From: Brucella tritici
Lineage (GTDB): Bacteria; Pseudomonadota; Alphaproteobacteria; Rhizobiales; Rhizobiaceae
Reading direction: 5' to 3'
Assembly: GCF_902825325.1 (NCBI RefSeq)
Contig: NZ_CADEAR010000013.1
Location: forward strand, 1 to 64,000
Length of the DNA stretch: 64,000 bases
The notes beneath the pieces are model-generated. The model did no database searches, was not told the DNA's origin, and saw only the letters and a list, made by a program, of their open reading frames with translations. The translations under genes and the position numbers were made by a program. Shown here piece by piece: positions 63,818 through 64,000 of this stretch (the first letter of the stretch is position 1; each line of letters opens with the position of its first letter).

Positions 63818-64000
63818 TGCGGTCAGTCACGATAATCTCGACTTCGACGGGCGCCTCGCGAAGGGTTTCGAGCGCTGTTTCCTTTGCCTTCAATGCAATT
63901 GGCGTTGCCATGTCGATACCAATTGATCGAGTCAGTTCAAGCACTTCCAAGGCAGTGTTCGCAAAAAGAATCTGATCCTTAATGCTTTCCGGCGCGCCAG
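63792..64000 (-). CDS. cbiD: CbiD-like cobalt-precorrin-5B C1-methyltransferase, C-terminal part
   Basis: A reading frame enters from the right edge on the minus strand and ends at a TGA (63792-63794). Its last 68 or so residues include ILFANTALEVLELTRSIGID, ALKAKETALETLREAPVEV and IIVTDRSGNILARV, which fit the C-terminal end of CbiD proteins. It overlaps the cobK start by 26 nt, indicating one operon. Only the 3' end is visible, so the assignment is provisional. Confidence 0.7.
   Translation of the reverse strand, partial: GAPESIKDQILFANTALEVLELTRSIGIDMATPIALKAKETALETLREAPVEVEIIVTDRSGNILARV

Overview
The window looks like a chromosomal segment of an alphaproteobacterium of the order Hyphomicrobiales, most likely Brucella/Ochrobactrum. 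This is inferred from four things: the aerobic (cobN-type) cobalamin genes, a fused SecDF, many proteins of familiar Brucella type, and dispersed palindromic repeats resembling the Bru-RS elements. No rRNA, insertion sequence, prophage or CRISPR array was seen. Coding density is high, and most operons are joined by ATGA-type overlaps.

Layout. 0.1-5 kb: a cobalamin riboswitch followed by a vitamin B12 import operon (TonB receptor, binding protein, permease, ATPase). 5-10.3 kb: a Gfo/Idh/MocA dehydrogenase divergent from a CUT2-type sugar ABC importer plus an SDR dehydrogenase, with a perfect palindrome of the GGAA-N6-TTCC (IolR-like) type in the promoter. 10.6-12.7 kb: a large membrane-anchored protein of unknown function. 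12.8-19.9 kb: a phosphonate monoester hydrolase co-oriented with a complete peptide/nickel-type ABC importer. 20-25 kb: a FucU/RbsD-like mutarotase, a secreted EF-hand protein, tRNA-Lys(CTT), a DedA protein and a TerC-CBS-CorC protein. 25-27.8 kb: sulfate-binding protein and two permeases, with no ATPase gene nearby. 27.9-31.4 kb: a small hydrolase, a YbhN-like membrane protein and a Kef/YbaL antiporter. 31.5-34.5 kb: fused secDF preceded by a short membrane-anchored ORF ending in ARAPPKSA, a strong candidate for an ApdP-type ribosome-arrest peptide controlling secDF. 34.8-37.8 kb: a large MscS-family channel and a small periplasmic protein. 37.8-41.9 kb: a dimethylglycine/sarcosine dehydrogenase-like enzyme and a GbdR-like AraC regulator. 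42-45.4 kb: a DUF1127 protein, a LysR regulator, an entericidin-like lipoprotein and an ArnT-like glycosyltransferase. 45.8-47.9 kb: a valine-degradation pair. 48-64 kb: cobalamin synthesis genes cobQ, then a second cobalamin riboswitch with cbtB-cbtA-cobP-cobW-cobN-cobO, then cobE, cobM, cobK and the 3' end of a cbiD-like gene, interspersed with transport and regulatory genes.

How it works together. The two cobalamin riboswitches should shut down both B12 import (btu operon) and cobalt uptake with late corrin-ring synthesis (cbt/cob operon) when the cofactor is plentiful. All three ABC operons with a gap after the binding-protein gene carry a strong hairpin there, which probably sets a binding-protein excess. 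The most interesting single element is the putative SecDF-monitoring arrest peptide at about 34.1-34.5 kb.
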